A DNA stretch of 64,000 nucleotides from Rhodoferax potami (GTDB lineage Bacteria > Pseudomonadota > Gammaproteobacteria > Burkholderiales > Burkholderiaceae_C), in the NCBI RefSeq assembly GCF_032193805.1, contig NZ_JAVBIK010000001.1, positions 1,695,001 through 1,759,000 of the forward strand, written 5' to 3'. Of the stretch, positions 1-8,701 are shown in pieces. Made by a program: the position numbers and the translations under genes. Numbering within the stretch: the first letter of the stretch is position 1; each line of letters starts with the position of its first letter. The notes below the pieces were generated by a model. That model saw only the letters and a list, made by a program, of their open reading frames with translations. It had not been told where the DNA came from and did not search any database.

Positions 1-1
1 T

Positions 2-730
2 TATGGACAGGGCGGTGGCTCGCGCAAATACGTACTGGCCAGCCTGGACCAGAGCTTGAAACGTATGGGCCTTGAGTACGTGGACATCTTCTACAGCCAC
101 CGTTTTGACCCCGACACCCCGCTGGAAGAAACCATGGGCGCGTTGGCCACTGCCGTGCAGCAGGGCAAGGCCCTCTACGCCGGCATCAGCAGCTACTCCG
201 GCACCAAAACCCGGGAGGCTGCTGCCATTTTGAAAAGCATGGGTGTGCCCATGCTGATCCACCAACCCTCGTACAGCTTGATGAACCGCTGGATCGAAGA
301 AGACCTGCTGGACGCGCTGGAAGAAACCGGCATGGGCTGCATCGCCTTCAGTGCGCTGGCACAAGGCCTGCTGACCAACAAGTACCTCAACGGTGTGCCT
401 GCAGACGCGCGCATCAACCGCCCGGGCGGCAGCTCTTTCAAGCAAGACCACCTGAGCGAGCAAAACCTCAAGCATGTGCGCGCCCTCAACGAGATCGCCC
501 AAGCCCGCGGCCAAAGCCTGGCCCAGATGGCCACTGCCTGGGTCTTGCGCGATGCACGCGTCACCTCGGCGCTGATAGGCGCCAGCAAGCCTGAGCAAAT
601 CGTGGACCTGGTAGGTGCCATGAGCAACCTCACCTTCAGCACAGAAGAGCTGGCTGCCATCGACAGCCACGCGGTGGACGGTGGCATCAACCTCTGGAAA
701 CGCCCATCCACCGACCAGCGCCTTGCCTGA
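2..730 (+). CDS. Aldo/keto reductase, YghZ/GAP-reductase type (5' truncated by window edge)
   Basis: The reading frame is open from the first bases, so the N-terminus lies outside the window; the internal TTG at 56 is not taken as a start. The visible part reads like the C-terminal two thirds of the AKR14/YghZ family, which reduce L-glyceraldehyde-3-phosphate and other aldehydes with NADPH. Family landmarks are SLKRMGLEYVDIFYSHR, the GKALYAGISSY strand, the LIHQPSYS segment and the NADPH-binding C-terminal stretch SALIGASKPEQI. A soluble cytoplasmic TIM-barrel enzyme. The catalytic Tyr/Asp part is not visible, so activity cannot be judged. Confidence 0.9.
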   Translation, partial: YGQGGGSRKYVLASLDQSLKRMGLEYVDIFYSHRFDPDTPLEETMGALATAVQQGKALYAGISSYSGTKTREAAAILKSMGVPMLIHQPSYSLMNRWIEEDLLDALEETGMGCIAFSALAQGLLTNKYLNGVPADARINRPGGSSFKQDHLSEQNLKHVRALNEIAQARGQSLAQMATAWVLRDARVTSALIGASKPEQIVDLVGAMSNLTFSTEELAAIDSHAVDGGINLWKRPSTDQRLA

Positions 731-776
731 GCCCGCTACGCCAAACAGCGAGTACCGAGCGGCTAAACTTGCGGGC

Positions 777-1622
777 ATGAATGCATCACTCCTTGCTTTA
801 GCTGCCATCGCCCTGTGGGGCAGTCTCGCCCCTTTGGGCGTCTCTTTGGGCCATGTGCCGCCCTTTGTGCTCACAGGCGTGAGCTTGGTCATCGGCAGTG
901 TGATTGGCTTGCTGCTATCGCGCGGGCGGGTAAGTGCGTGGAAGGTGCCGGCCGCCACGTTGGCGCTGGGTGTTTATGGCCTGTTCGGATTTCACTTCCT
1001 GCTCTTTATCGCCCTGCGCCATGCGCCGCCGGTGCAAGCCAACTTGGTGAACTACCTGTGGCCGCTGGGCATTGTGTTGATGGCTCCGCTGTTTCTGCCC
1101 GGCATGCGGCTGGGTGCGCTGCACGTAGCGGCCGCCTTGCTCGGCTTTGCTGGCGCGGCGCTGGCCATCTTGGGAGGCCGCGATTCGGGCAGCGGCATGG
1201 GGGGTTGGGCCTGGGGCTATCTGCCGGCCATGGCCTCTGCCTTTGTGTGGGCTAGCTATTCGCTGATGACCCGGCGGGTACCGCCTTTCCCGAATGCGGC
1301 GATCGGCTTGTTTGGGCTGGTGTCCGGACTGCTTTCGCTCTTGTGCCACGCGCTCTTGGAGCCATCCGTCACGCTGACAGCCCACGATTGGCAGCTACTG
1401 GCAGCGCTTGGTTTGGGGCCCCTGGGTGGTGCGTTTTACCTCTGGGATGCGGCGCTCAAACGCGGAGATGCACGCACCATCGGCGTGTTGTCATTTCTGA
1501 CGCCACTGCTGTCCACCCTCGGCCTGCTTTGGATGCGAGGCGAGTGGCCTAGCGCCAGTGTGGCATTGGCCGCTGCCATGATCGTGGGAGCAGCCGTGTT
1601 GGGCTCTCGCGCCAAGGCTTGA
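777..1622 (+). CDS. EamA/DMT-family transporter (putative metabolite exporter)
   Basis: The 281-residue protein is almost entirely hydrophobic, with about ten membrane segments in two EamA repeats, the drug/metabolite transporter architecture. It starts at ATG 777 (MNASLLALAAIALWGSLAPLG), because the longer frame back to 681 overlaps the upstream reductase and adds a non-membrane tail. The WASYSLMTRRVPPFP stretch between the two halves and the late FLTPLLSTLGLLWMRGEW segment match family members. The substrate cannot be predicted; many relatives export amino acids or aromatic compounds. Confidence 0.85.
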   Translation: MNASLLALAAIALWGSLAPLGVSLGHVPPFVLTGVSLVIGSVIGLLLSRGRVSAWKVPAATLALGVYGLFGFHFLLFIALRHAPPVQANLVNYLWPLGIVLMAPLFLPGMRLGALHVAAALLGFAGAALAILGGRDSGSGMGGWAWGYLPAMASAFVWASYSLMTRRVPPFPNAAIGLFGLVSGLLSLLCHALLEPSVTLTAHDWQLLAALGLGPLGGAFYLWDAALKRGDARTIGVLSFLTPLLSTLGLLWMRGEWPSASVALAAAMIVGAAVLGSRAKA

Positions 1623-1640
1623 GTACCGCAACAAAAACAT

Positions 1641-1687
1641 GCTCTAGCCCAGACGAAAAGTGCGCCGTTAGCTATTAAAATAATAGC
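1641..1687 (+). repeat. GCTAT-N7-ATAGC dispersed repeat, copy A
   Basis: Hairpin GCTATTAAAATAATAGC lies at 1671-1687, preceded at exactly 19 bases by the box AGCCCA (1646-1651). It lies between the convergent ends of the EamA gene and ptsI. Same geometry as the other six copies in the window. Confidence 0.75.
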
Positions 1688-1702
1688 ACAACGGCATTTG
1701 CA

Positions 1703-3481
1703 TCACACGTATCCGCCCGCCATCTCCAAGGCCGGATCTTCCGCGGTGCGGACCCGCTGGGCCCAAAGGGCCAGCTTGGTGGTGTCGGAGCGCAAGATCT
1801 CTTGCTTGACCGCCAGAATCTGCGCGGGGTGCATAGAAAAGCTGCGCAGTCCCAAGCCCAGCAACAAGCGCGTCAGGGTCACATCACCCGCCATTTCACC
1901 GCACACACTCACGTCTTTGCCCTGCGCACGGCATTCGGCAATCGTGTCTGCGACCAGCCGCAGCACTGCGGGGTGCAGCGGGTCGTAGAGGTGGGCTACC
2001 GATTCGTCCGCCCGGTCGATGGCCAAGGTGTACTGGATCAAGTCGTTGGTGCCAATCGACAAAAAGTCGAAGTACTTCAAAAACAAGGGCAGGCTCAAAG
2101 CGGCCGCAGGAATTTCGATCATCGCGCCCAGCTGCACCGGGCCATACACATCACCCCGGCGGTCAAGCTGGGCACGGGCCCGCTCAATGTGGGCCAGTGT
2201 TTGACGGATTTCGCTCGCATGGGCCAGCATCGGTATCAGCAGACGGACTTTGCCATGCGCAGCCGCCCGCAAAATCGCGCGCAGCTGCGTCAAAAACATA
2301 GCGGGCTCGGCCAGGCTCCAGCGGATCGCCCGCAAACCCAGCGCGGGGTTGAGGTGGGCGTCGTCATGCACGGACTCATCCAGCGGCTTGTCAGCACCGA
2401 CATCCACGGTACGGATGGTGACAGGCAGGCCCTCCATCCCTTCCACCGCCTTTTTGTAGGCCCGGTACTGCTCTTCCTCGTCCGGCAACTGGCCATGGCG
2501 CCCCATGAACAAAAACTCGCTGCGAAACAGTCCGACGCCCAAAGCGCCTGCCTTGAGTGCGGCTTGGGCGTCTTCCGGCATTTCAATATTGGCCAGCAAC
2601 TGGATTTTTTCGTCATCCATGGTCACGGCAGGAGTGTGCAGCAAGCGCTGCAAGCGGCCACGTTCGAGTTCACCCTGGCGCTGTTTGAAGCCGTATTCCG
2701 CGAGGATGATGGGCGATGGGTCTACGATGACCACACCGGCATCGCCATCGATGATCACCCAGTCATCCTGCCGCACCAATTGGCTGCAAGTGCGCGCGCC
2801 CACCACCGCGGGGATGTCCATGCTGCGCGCCACGATGGCGGTGTGCGAGGTTTTGCCGCCCACATCGGTAATGAAGCCCGCAAACACACTTTGCTTGAAC
2901 TGCAACATGTCGGCTGGCGACAAGTCATGGGCGATGAGCACTAGGGGCACATCCACGGTGTCGTCCAGCAACAAGTCCTGCTGCGCGCCTTTGCGGCCCG
3001 GCCGTTGAGCAGGCAGTACCGGCGACTGGCCGCCCTTCATCGCGCGCAGCACCCGTTCGCAAATCTGCTCCATGTCGGCCTTGCGCTCGCGCAGATAGGC
3101 GTCTTCCATTTCATCGAAATGGCGGGCAATGATTTCAAGCTGGGTGGTCAAGGCCCACTCGGCGTTGTACAGGCGGTCTGTGATCCAGTGCTTGACGCCG
3201 CCGACCAGCTCTTCGTCTTGCAGCAGCATCAAATGCACATCCAGCAAGGCGGCCAGTTCAGTAGGCGCCTCTTTGGGCCCCATGCGGCTGATGCTGGTTT
3301 GGAGGCGGTAGATTTCTTCAACCACCGCATCGCGGCCTGCCCGCACCCGGGCGATTTCGGCCTCCACCTCATCCGGTTTGATGAAGTAGTGCGCGACGTC
3401 CACCCGGCTTGACGCGACCAGGACCGCGCGCCCGATGGCAATGCCCCTGGAAACCGCGAGGCCGTGGACCGAAAATGTCAT
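1703..3481 (-). CDS. ptsI: Phosphoenolpyruvate-protein phosphotransferase (PTS Enzyme I)
   Basis: The 592-residue protein has the EI order: N-terminal HPr-binding/swivelling domain, then the phosphohistidine loop GGKTSHTAIVARSMDIPAVVG with the active His near residue 213, then the PEP-binding barrel with GVGLFRSEFLFMGR, LRAIRWSL and the signature DFLSIGTNDLIQYTLA. It transfers phosphate from PEP to HPr. It is the last gene of an EIIA-HPr-EI group on the minus strand, about 35 bases after HPr. No sugar EIIBC is present here, so the group probably serves regulation or shared phosphorelay. Confidence 0.97.
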   Translation of the reverse strand: MTFSVHGLAVSRGIAIGRAVLVASSRVDVAHYFIKPDEVEAEIARVRAGRDAVVEEIYRLQTSISRMGPKEAPTELAALLDVHLMLLQDEELVGGVKHWITDRLYNAEWALTTQLEIIARHFDEMEDAYLRERKADMEQICERVLRAMKGGQSPVLPAQRPGRKGAQQDLLLDDTVDVPLVLIAHDLSPADMLQFKQSVFAGFITDVGGKTSHTAIVARSMDIPAVVGARTCSQLVRQDDWVIIDGDAGVVIVDPSPIILAEYGFKQRQGELERGRLQRLLHTPAVTMDDEKIQLLANIEMPEDAQAALKAGALGVGLFRSEFLFMGRHGQLPDEEEQYRAYKKAVEGMEGLPVTIRTVDVGADKPLDESVHDDAHLNPALGLRAIRWSLAEPAMFLTQLRAILRAAAHGKVRLLIPMLAHASEIRQTLAHIERARAQLDRRGDVYGPVQLGAMIEIPAAALSLPLFLKYFDFLSIGTNDLIQYTLAIDRADESVAHLYDPLHPAVLRLVADTIAECRAQGKDVSVCGEMAGDVTLTRLLLGLGLRSFSMHPAQILAVKQEILRSDTTKLALWAQRVRTAEDPALEMAGGYV

Positions 3482-3515
3482 GTCCGCAGGCTCCGCAGGG
3501 ACAGGGGCAACGGGT

Positions 3516-3785
3516 TCATTCGCCTTCTCCGAACTTGTCGTTGATCAGGGCCAACAAGGCGTCCATGGCTTCTTGCTCACGGTCGCCGCTGGTCTCGAGG
3601 GTGATCTCGGAGCCGATGCCGGCTGCCAGCATCATCACGCCCATGATGCTTTTGGCATTGACACGGCGCTCACCGCGGGACATCCAGACCTCGCAAGGGA
3701 AGCTGCCCGCCAATTTGGTGAACTTGGCCGAGGCCCGTGCATGGAGGCCCAGTTTATTGACTATGGTCGTGTTGATGCTGATCAT
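3516..3785 (-). CDS. ptsH: Phosphocarrier protein HPr
   Basis: The 89-residue protein starts at ATG 3785 with MISINTTIVNKLGLHARAS. His15 in the KLGLHARAS motif is the phosphorylated residue, and Ser46 sits in NAKSIMGV as in the family. A longer open frame exists but its N-terminal part is a shadow of the EIIA gene. The start lies inside the 3' end of the EIIA gene, a 32-base overlap that suggests translational coupling. It accepts phosphate from EI and passes it to the EIIA upstream. Confidence 0.97.
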   Translation of the reverse strand: MISINTTIVNKLGLHARASAKFTKLAGSFPCEVWMSRGERRVNAKSIMGVMMLAAGIGSEITLETSGDREQEAMDALLALINDKFGEGE

Positions 3786-4200
3786 GGGTTTTACGATGTT
3801 GGTTTTGCGGTGCGGTGACCGCGACTTGCATGATGCTCTGGGTGCCACCGGCGAGCGCTCGGGTGACCAAAACGTCCAGCGGCTCATGCCGGTAATTGAC
3901 GGTGCGCAGCAGCATGGGCAGGTTGACACCCACCACCAGCTTGGACTGATGACCATCCACCACTTTTTGGGCCACGTTGCAGGGGGTGGCGCCGAACACG
4001 TCGGTCAGCACCAGCGCCTGCGGCGCACCCAATTGGCGGAGCAGCGCAAGGGCTGTGGCGCGGGTCACGTCGGGGTTTTCGTTGGCGGGAACATCCAGTG
4101 CGCTGATGCCGTCTCCCGCGTCCGGGTACACATGCAGCACACAGGCTCGCAATGCACTGGCAAGGGGAGCGTGGGCGATGATAAGGATGCCGGTGTTCAT
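3754..4200 (-). CDS. PTS EIIA component, mannose-family (EIIA-Man type)
   Basis: The 148-residue protein begins MNTGILIIAHAPLASALR; His10 is at the position phosphorylated in the EIIA-Man fold. The conserved LTDVFGATPCN and VNLPMLLR segments support the family. The C-terminus ends in a His/Gln-rich tail that overlaps the ptsH start by 32 bases. Betaproteobacteria often carry this stand-alone EIIA with HPr and EI but no permease, so a regulatory role is more likely than transport; that role is inference. Confidence 0.9.
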   Translation of the reverse strand: MNTGILIIAHAPLASALRACVLHVYPDAGDGISALDVPANENPDVTRATALALLRQLGAPQALVLTDVFGATPCNVAQKVVDGHQSKLVVGVNLPMLLRTVNYRHEPLDVLVTRALAGGTQSIMQVAVTAPQNQHRKTHDQHQHDHSQ

Positions 4201-4223
4201 ACGAAGTCAGAGTTGGGCATTGA

Positions 4224-5444
4224 TTATGGCGTCTTTGCCCGGCACGCCACCAGATACGCCAGCACACTGGCCCCACCAAAAGCTGCGAACGCCACTTGAA
4301 ACGCCTGCACTTCAGGCAGCCCTTGGGCCTTCAAGACGTCCAGCAACAGGCCAAGGCCCCACTGCACCGCAAACACACCCGCAAAGATCACCAGGTTGTA
4401 GGCCGACAGAGCCCGCCCGGCAAGACCGGCAGGAAACGCCATGCCCACCGCCGGCTGCGCAAGTGCGGCGACTGTGGAAGCCACACAATACAAGGCAAAC
4501 ACCACTGCAGCGCTCACCGATAGTGCAGGACCCGCTATGATTAATATAGCAAGCATCACGAAACTGACCGGCACCCAACGGCGGATCATCTTTTCGGCGG
4601 TATGCCCGTTGCGAGCTAGCCATGGGTTGGCCAATCCCCATAGCCAATACGCAAGCAACATGGCCACATTCAGCCAAAACAAACCACTGGCGGCTTGGGC
4701 CGGTGTGTAACCGGCTACCTTGGTCATCCAGGGACCCGCCCACAGGGTTTGCATGGCCACGAGGCCGCCATAGTTGACGAAACCCAGCGGGGCCAATGCC
4801 CTGAAATACGGGTTGCGCCACACCTCGGCGTAGCCTTGCGCCGGTGCGTTGGCGCCGGCAGCGGTTGCAGGGGCCTCCCACGCGGGGACCTGCCAGGCGA
4901 TCAAGGCCATGCTGATCAGCATCAAGGCCGCCAACACCAAAAAGATGCCGCGCCAACCGATGACCGGCAAGAGCCACTGAACCGGCAAGGTGGAAGCGAC
5001 CATGCCAAATGCACCGACCATCAACATCCACGAGTTTGCGCGCATCAGTTGTTCCGGGGCGAACCAGCGACGGTATCCGGTGAGGGCCGCCATGAGGCAA
5101 GCGCAGACCCCGATACCGCAGAGAATCCGCGCGAACAAAAGTCCCACAAAGCCGTCTGCCTGTGAAAACGCGAGGCATCCCCCCAACGCAGCCGCCAAAA
5201 AGAGAAGCTCCACCTTGCGCGGGCCATGGCTGTCCAGCCATTTACCCAGAGGGAGTTGCATGGCAGCGAAGCCCAGAAAATACCCGCCAGCAAGCAAGCC
5301 AAGGTCAGCGGATTGCAGTTGAAACTCTGCAACCAAAGTAGGCGCTATCGTGGCAGTGATCGCACGGATCAGGGCGGACAAAAAGTAAGCGAAGGCGAAC
5401 GCCAGAAATACGGCGATCGCTTTATTGCGTGACATGGAACTCAT
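4224..5444 (-). CDS. MFS transporter
   Basis: The 406-residue protein has about twelve membrane helices and an MFS loop 2-3 motif (GKWLDSHGPRKVELLF). The chosen start ATG 5444 overlaps the stop of the upstream lipoprotein gene in ATGA, a sign of coupling; a longer frame to 5480 and an inner ATG at 5435 also exist. The substrate is unknown. Its codons for LAILIIAGP coincide with a copy of the dispersed GCTAT...ATAGC repeat (4509-4550), so one transmembrane segment may be partly repeat-derived. Confidence 0.88.
   Translation of the reverse strand: MSSMSRNKAIAVFLAFAFAYFLSALIRAITATIAPTLVAEFQLQSADLGLLAGGYFLGFAAMQLPLGKWLDSHGPRKVELLFLAAALGGCLAFSQADGFVGLLFARILCGIGVCACLMAALTGYRRWFAPEQLMRANSWMLMVGAFGMVASTLPVQWLLPVIGWRGIFLVLAALMLISMALIAWQVPAWEAPATAAGANAPAQGYAEVWRNPYFRALAPLGFVNYGGLVAMQTLWAGPWMTKVAGYTPAQAASGLFWLNVAMLLAYWLWGLANPWLARNGHTAEKMIRRWVPVSFVMLAILIIAGPALSVSAAVVFALYCVASTVAALAQPAVGMAFPAGLAGRALSAYNLVIFAGVFAVQWGLGLLLDVLKAQGLPEVQAFQVAFAAFGGASVLAYLVACRAKTP
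4509..4550 (+). repeat. GCTAT-N7-ATAGC dispersed repeat, copy B (inside MFS gene)
   Basis: Box AGCGCT (4509-4514), 19-base spacer, hairpin GCTATGATTAATATAGC (4534-4550). Unlike the other copies it lies wholly inside a gene, read in frame on the opposite strand. The exact 19-base spacing is the main reason for calling it. Confidence 0.55.
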
Positions 5445-5959
5445 AACAGCGAGATATCTTCCAGAAATGTTAGCGCCCACTCTGGCGAAACCTTTGGTGC
5501 GTAAACAGCGAGGTGATAGAGGCGTTGTTCGTGCAAGAGCCAGCTAAGGCGCGCCTGTATAGGCTTGCCCTGTGGATCGACACCGGTTGCCTGAATGGAA
5601 ATAGCGCCTTTACCCCAGGAGGGCGACGTCCATGGAGCAGCCTCTGGCGTTCCTGCTTGCATGGAACGCAGGGCTTGTTGTTGCCACGCACTTTGAATAT
5701 CACGAGCTGCCGCCTCGTCTGACACGGCGACCTGGCTGATCGCGAATAGCGCGTCCCCAGCCTCGCAGCCCATGATGTCCAGTGAAAGGGTTTTATCGCC
5801 AATCTGCTGATTGCGTGTGGCGCTGTCAGGCTTGCAGGGAAGATTGAAGGCCACCGCGCCCAGCGGGGCTTTGCGCCAATTCATCGTCGGGCTGCACGCA
5901 GAGACAGCCGCGGCTACGGCGAAGGCCGCCATCGCGCGGACCCAGCGAACACGGCTCAT
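5441..5959 (-). CDS. Putative lipoprotein of unknown function
   Basis: The 172-residue protein starts MSRVRWVRAMAAFAVAAAVSAC, a signal peptide ending in a lipobox (VSAC), so a membrane-anchored periplasmic lipoprotein is predicted. I do not recognise the mature domain. It contains two further cysteines (LPCKPD, IMGCEAG) that could form a disulfide. It is coupled on both sides: its start overlaps the DUF4197 stop and its stop overlaps the MFS start, each by an ATGA. Confidence 0.75.
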   Translation of the reverse strand: MSRVRWVRAMAAFAVAAAVSACSPTMNWRKAPLGAVAFNLPCKPDSATRNQQIGDKTLSLDIMGCEAGDALFAISQVAVSDEAAARDIQSAWQQQALRSMQAGTPEAAPWTSPSWGKGAISIQATGVDPQGKPIQARLSWLLHEQRLYHLAVYAPKVSPEWALTFLEDISLL

Positions 5960-6657
5960 CGAAGCGTGCCGAATACTTTGCTGAGAATGCTGCTGCCGTA
6001 AGCAACCGGGTTTTGCCGGATTTTTTTCTCTTCCTCGCCAATCATGAAGTACAGGCCGTCCAAGGACTTGCCGGTGACGTACTGCTGAATGTTGGCGTCC
6101 TCTTTCTTCAGGAGCCCCAACTCGGAGGCACGGCCTGCGACTTGGTTGTATTTGTCCGCGAGCCCCACCTTGGAGGTGGCTTGGGTCACGATAGGCAGAA
6201 ACTTGATGCCCAGCGGTGCCCGGGTTTTAGCCGCAAAGAACTGGCTGACGGCGGTGTCTCCGCCTGCGAGTATGCCCTTGGCATCTTGCACTGACATGCC
6301 CTGCACTGCCTTCATCAACACATCTTTGGCCATCGGAACCGCGGCTTCAGCCGCGCGATTCATGGAAGTCACCAGCTCATCGACTTTGCCGCCTTGGCCG
6401 AAAGTGCGCATCAATTTGGCTGCGTCTTCGAGATATCCAGGCAATGCGATGCGAACTTTCTCGTTGCCAAGGAATCCATCTACCGCGCCGAGTTGAAGAA
6501 TAGCTGCCGAGGCGCCCTTCTCAAGCGCTACTTTCAGGCCTTTGCTCGCATCCGTGTTGCTGAGGTCAGCCAAACTCAGGGCGTGGGCGCGCTGGGTGAT
6601 GGTGCTGAAAAGGGTCGCGGTGAGCAGTGAGAGCGACGTAAACTGTCTACGGTCCAT
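5956..6657 (-). CDS. DUF4197 domain-containing exported protein
   Basis: The 233-residue protein starts at ATG 6657 (MDRRQFTSLSLLTATLF), with a signal peptide ending near RAHA. The body matches DUF4197: LSNTDASKGLKVALEKGASAA, GFLGNEKVRIALPGYLEDAAKLMR and a C-terminal LDGLYFMIGEEEKKIRQNP. A longer frame to 6753 would overlap the divergent thioredoxin gene. The family is periplasmic and of unknown function. It heads a coupled three-gene run (DUF4197, lipoprotein, MFS) and is divergent from the TlpA-like gene 17 bases away. Confidence 0.88.
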   Translation of the reverse strand: MDRRQFTSLSLLTATLFSTITQRAHALSLADLSNTDASKGLKVALEKGASAAILQLGAVDGFLGNEKVRIALPGYLEDAAKLMRTFGQGGKVDELVTSMNRAAEAAVPMAKDVLMKAVQGMSVQDAKGILAGGDTAVSQFFAAKTRAPLGIKFLPIVTQATSKVGLADKYNQVAGRASELGLLKKEDANIQQYVTGKSLDGLYFMIGEEEKKIRQNPVAYGSSILSKVFGTLR

Positions 6658-6674
6658 GGAGAGATTTCCTGCGT

Positions 6675-7172
6675 ATGAAAAAACAAGTGGTATTGGGTGC
6701 CATCGTAGCGGCTTGCTTGGTCGCTGGTGGTGCTTTTTTGGTGTCCGATACAAAGGCCGCGCCGGCGTCTACTTTCGTTTTGCTGGACGGCAGCAGCAAG
6801 CAGACCAGCGACCTTAAGGGCCGTGTGACCCTGGTGAATTTTTGGGCTACGAGCTGCACAACTTGCGTCGCAGAAATGCCCCAGATGGTGCAGACCTACG
6901 AGAAGTTCAAAGACAAAGGATTCGGTACCGTTGCAGTTGCGATGGCCTATGACCCGCCAAGCTACGTTGTGAACTTTGCACAGACACGCAAGCTTCCGTT
7001 CGATGTGGCCATCGACAACACCGGCGCTGTGGCCCGCTCTTGGGGTGAGGTGACCTTAACTCCGACCAGCTACCTAGTGAACAAGCGGGGCGATATTGTG
7101 AAACGCTACGTAGGCCAACCTGACTTTGATGAGCTACACCAGCTGATCGAAAAGCTCTTGCAAGAGTCTTAG
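6675..7172 (+). CDS. TlpA-family thiol:disulfide oxidoreductase
   Basis: The 165-residue protein has an N-terminal hydrophobic segment (residues 4-23), placing the thioredoxin domain in the periplasm. The redox pair is Cys61-Thr-Thr-Cys64 in NFWATSCTTCVAEMPQM, and the cis-proline loop is TLTPTSYLVNKRG. TlpA/ResA-like proteins keep cysteines reduced in exported or cytochrome-related partners. The partner is not evident from the neighbours. Confidence 0.9.
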   Translation: MKKQVVLGAIVAACLVAGGAFLVSDTKAAPASTFVLLDGSSKQTSDLKGRVTLVNFWATSCTTCVAEMPQMVQTYEKFKDKGFGTVAVAMAYDPPSYVVNFAQTRKLPFDVAIDNTGAVARSWGEVTLTPTSYLVNKRGDIVKRYVGQPDFDELHQLIEKLLQES

Positions 7173-7324
7173 GATCGGAACAACTGCTAGGGTGACGCGC
7201 GAAGCCTATGACATGGGTAAGCGGGTGCCAGGGCTTGTAGTGATACATTGCCTACTCAAAAGTGGCCGCATTCAGCATCGATCGCGTATGGCCCACCGCT
7301 TAACTCCGCTTACCCCACGCCTCC

Positions 7325-7804
7325 ATGCAACCGCACATTCTGATCGCCGACACTCTTCAAACGCTAGAGGGTGTCCGCGGACTGTTTGTCGAATACGCCG
7401 AGAGCCTTGGGGTGGATTTGTGCTTCCAGAACTTTGAAGAAGAACTGAGCACCTTGCCCGGGGAATATGCGGCCCCGCGCGGTTGCCTGCTGGCAGTTCA
7501 GATTGATGGCGCATGGGCCGGATGTTGCGCACTCCGCCCACTTGATAACGTGGACTACCCCAACGCATCTGAAATGAAGCGTCTTTTTGTCCGCCCCGCT
7601 TACCGGAGGCTGGGGCTAGGTCGCTTGTTAGCAGAAGCGATTTTGGACGCAGCGAGAACCATGGGTTATGACTGCGTACTTCTAGACACCCTGAACGACA
7701 TGGAGAGCGCTCGCGCTTTGTACGGAGAACTGGGCTTCGTTGAAGTGCCCCCGTATTACTTCAACCCAATAGCGGGCGCCCACTATTTGCGGGCAGAACT
7801 CTAG
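7325..7804 (+). CDS. GNAT-family N-acetyltransferase
   Basis: The 159-residue single-domain protein has the acetyl-CoA pyrophosphate-binding motif A (MKRLFVRPAYRRLGLGRLL, matching R/Q-x-x-G-x-G/A) and motif B (ARALYGELGFVEVPPYYFNP). The substrate is unknown. It stands between the thioredoxin gene and the convergent peroxiredoxin gene without clear operon partners. Confidence 0.85.
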   Translation: MQPHILIADTLQTLEGVRGLFVEYAESLGVDLCFQNFEEELSTLPGEYAAPRGCLLAVQIDGAWAGCCALRPLDNVDYPNASEMKRLFVRPAYRRLGLGRLLAEAILDAARTMGYDCVLLDTLNDMESARALYGELGFVEVPPYYFNPIAGAHYLRAEL

Positions 7805-7822
7805 TTCCACCCGCGTTCTCGT

Positions 7823-8329
7823 TTAGGCCTGGGCTTGAGCCAGCAAGGTGGCAGCGTCGCTCACCTCAAATTTGCCGGGGCCTTCAATGTTCAAAGTTGC
7901 GACTTTGCCGTCCTTGACCAACATCGAATAGCGGTTAGAACGCAACCCCAAGCCTTTACCGGTGAGATCCAGAGTCAAGCCAGTCGCTTTGGCGAACGCA
8001 GCGTCACCGTCGGCAAGCATACGCACTTTGGTGCCGGTTTTTTGATCGCGCGCCCAGGCGCCCATCACAAACGCGTCATTCACACTCACGCACCAGATTT
8101 CATCGACACCAGCTGCCTTAAAGGCCTCTGCATGCTCCACATAGCCGGGCACATGTTTGGCAGAGCAGGTGGGGGTAAACGCACCAGGCAGAGCGAACAC
8201 GGCGATCGTCTTGCCCGCGGTGGCTTTCGCGACTGGCACTGCATTTGGACCGATGCTGCAACCTTCGCCTTCGATCTCTGAGTACTCCATAAGTGTGGTG
8301 TCTGGAAGTGCGTCGCCGACTTGAATCAT
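7823..8329 (-). CDS. Peroxiredoxin (Prx5-like)
   Basis: The 168-residue protein has the peroxidatic cysteine in PGAFTPTCSAKHVPGY (Cys55) and the Prx5 segments SVNDAFVMGAW and RSNRYSMLVKDGKV. It reduces hydrogen peroxide and organic peroxides using glutathione/glutaredoxin or thioredoxin. It lies just after the ribosomal cluster on the same strand but is separated from rpsQ by a strong terminator hairpin, so it is probably transcribed separately. Confidence 0.93.
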   Translation of the reverse strand: MIQVGDALPDTTLMEYSEIEGEGCSIGPNAVPVAKATAGKTIAVFALPGAFTPTCSAKHVPGYVEHAEAFKAAGVDEIWCVSVNDAFVMGAWARDQKTGTKVRMLADGDAAFAKATGLTLDLTGKGLGLRSNRYSMLVKDGKVATLNIEGPGKFEVSDAATLLAQAQA

Positions 8330-8363
8330 ATTTGCTCCTTATGCAAAGTGTTAATACCAATGA

Positions 8364-8388
8364 AAACGGCCCACATTGTGGGCCGTTT
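8364..8388 (-). terminator. Rho-independent terminator after rpsQ
   Basis: An 11-bp stem (AAACGGCCCAC / GTGGGCCGTTT) with a 3-base loop lies 33 bases after the rpsQ stop and is followed on the minus strand by TTTTC. It ends the S10-type ribosomal operon before the peroxiredoxin gene. Confidence 0.85.
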
Positions 8389-8421
8389 CTTATTCAACTG
8401 CAGGAATGAAGTCGTAAAGAC

Positions 8422-8691
8422 TTAAACAGCAGCTGCCTTCTCTACCAAACGGGTCGCAACCCAGTTCTTGGTTTTGGAGATCGGCTTGCTTTCGGTAATT
8501 TCGATCACGTCGCCCAACTTGTACTCGCCCTTTTCGTCATGGGCGTGGTACTTGCTGGTCTTCGCAACGATCTTGCCGTAGAGCTCGTGCTTCACACGAC
8601 GCTCAATCAGCACTGTCACAGTCTTAGCACGCTTGTCGCTGACCACCTTGCCAACCAAGGTGCGCTTGAGGGATTTTTTAGCTTCCGTCAT
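8422..8691 (-). CDS. rpsQ: 30S ribosomal protein S17
   Basis: The 89-residue protein has the S17 OB-fold signatures [18 protein letters not shown] and [27 protein letters not shown]. It binds 16S rRNA early in 30S assembly. It is the last gene of the S10-type cluster, directly after rpmC, as in E. coli. Confidence 0.98.
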   Translation of the reverse strand: MTEAKKSLKRTLVGKVVSDKRAKTVTVLIERRVKHELYGKIVAKTSKYHAHDEKGEYKLGDVIEITESKPISKTKNWVATRLVEKAAAV

Positions 8692-8701
8692 TTATCGCTC
8701 C

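Noticed and set aside
681..776. Longer start for the EamA transporter
   Set aside because: The extra 32 residues overlap the reductase gene and are not membrane-like; ATG 777 gives a normal DMT N-terminus.
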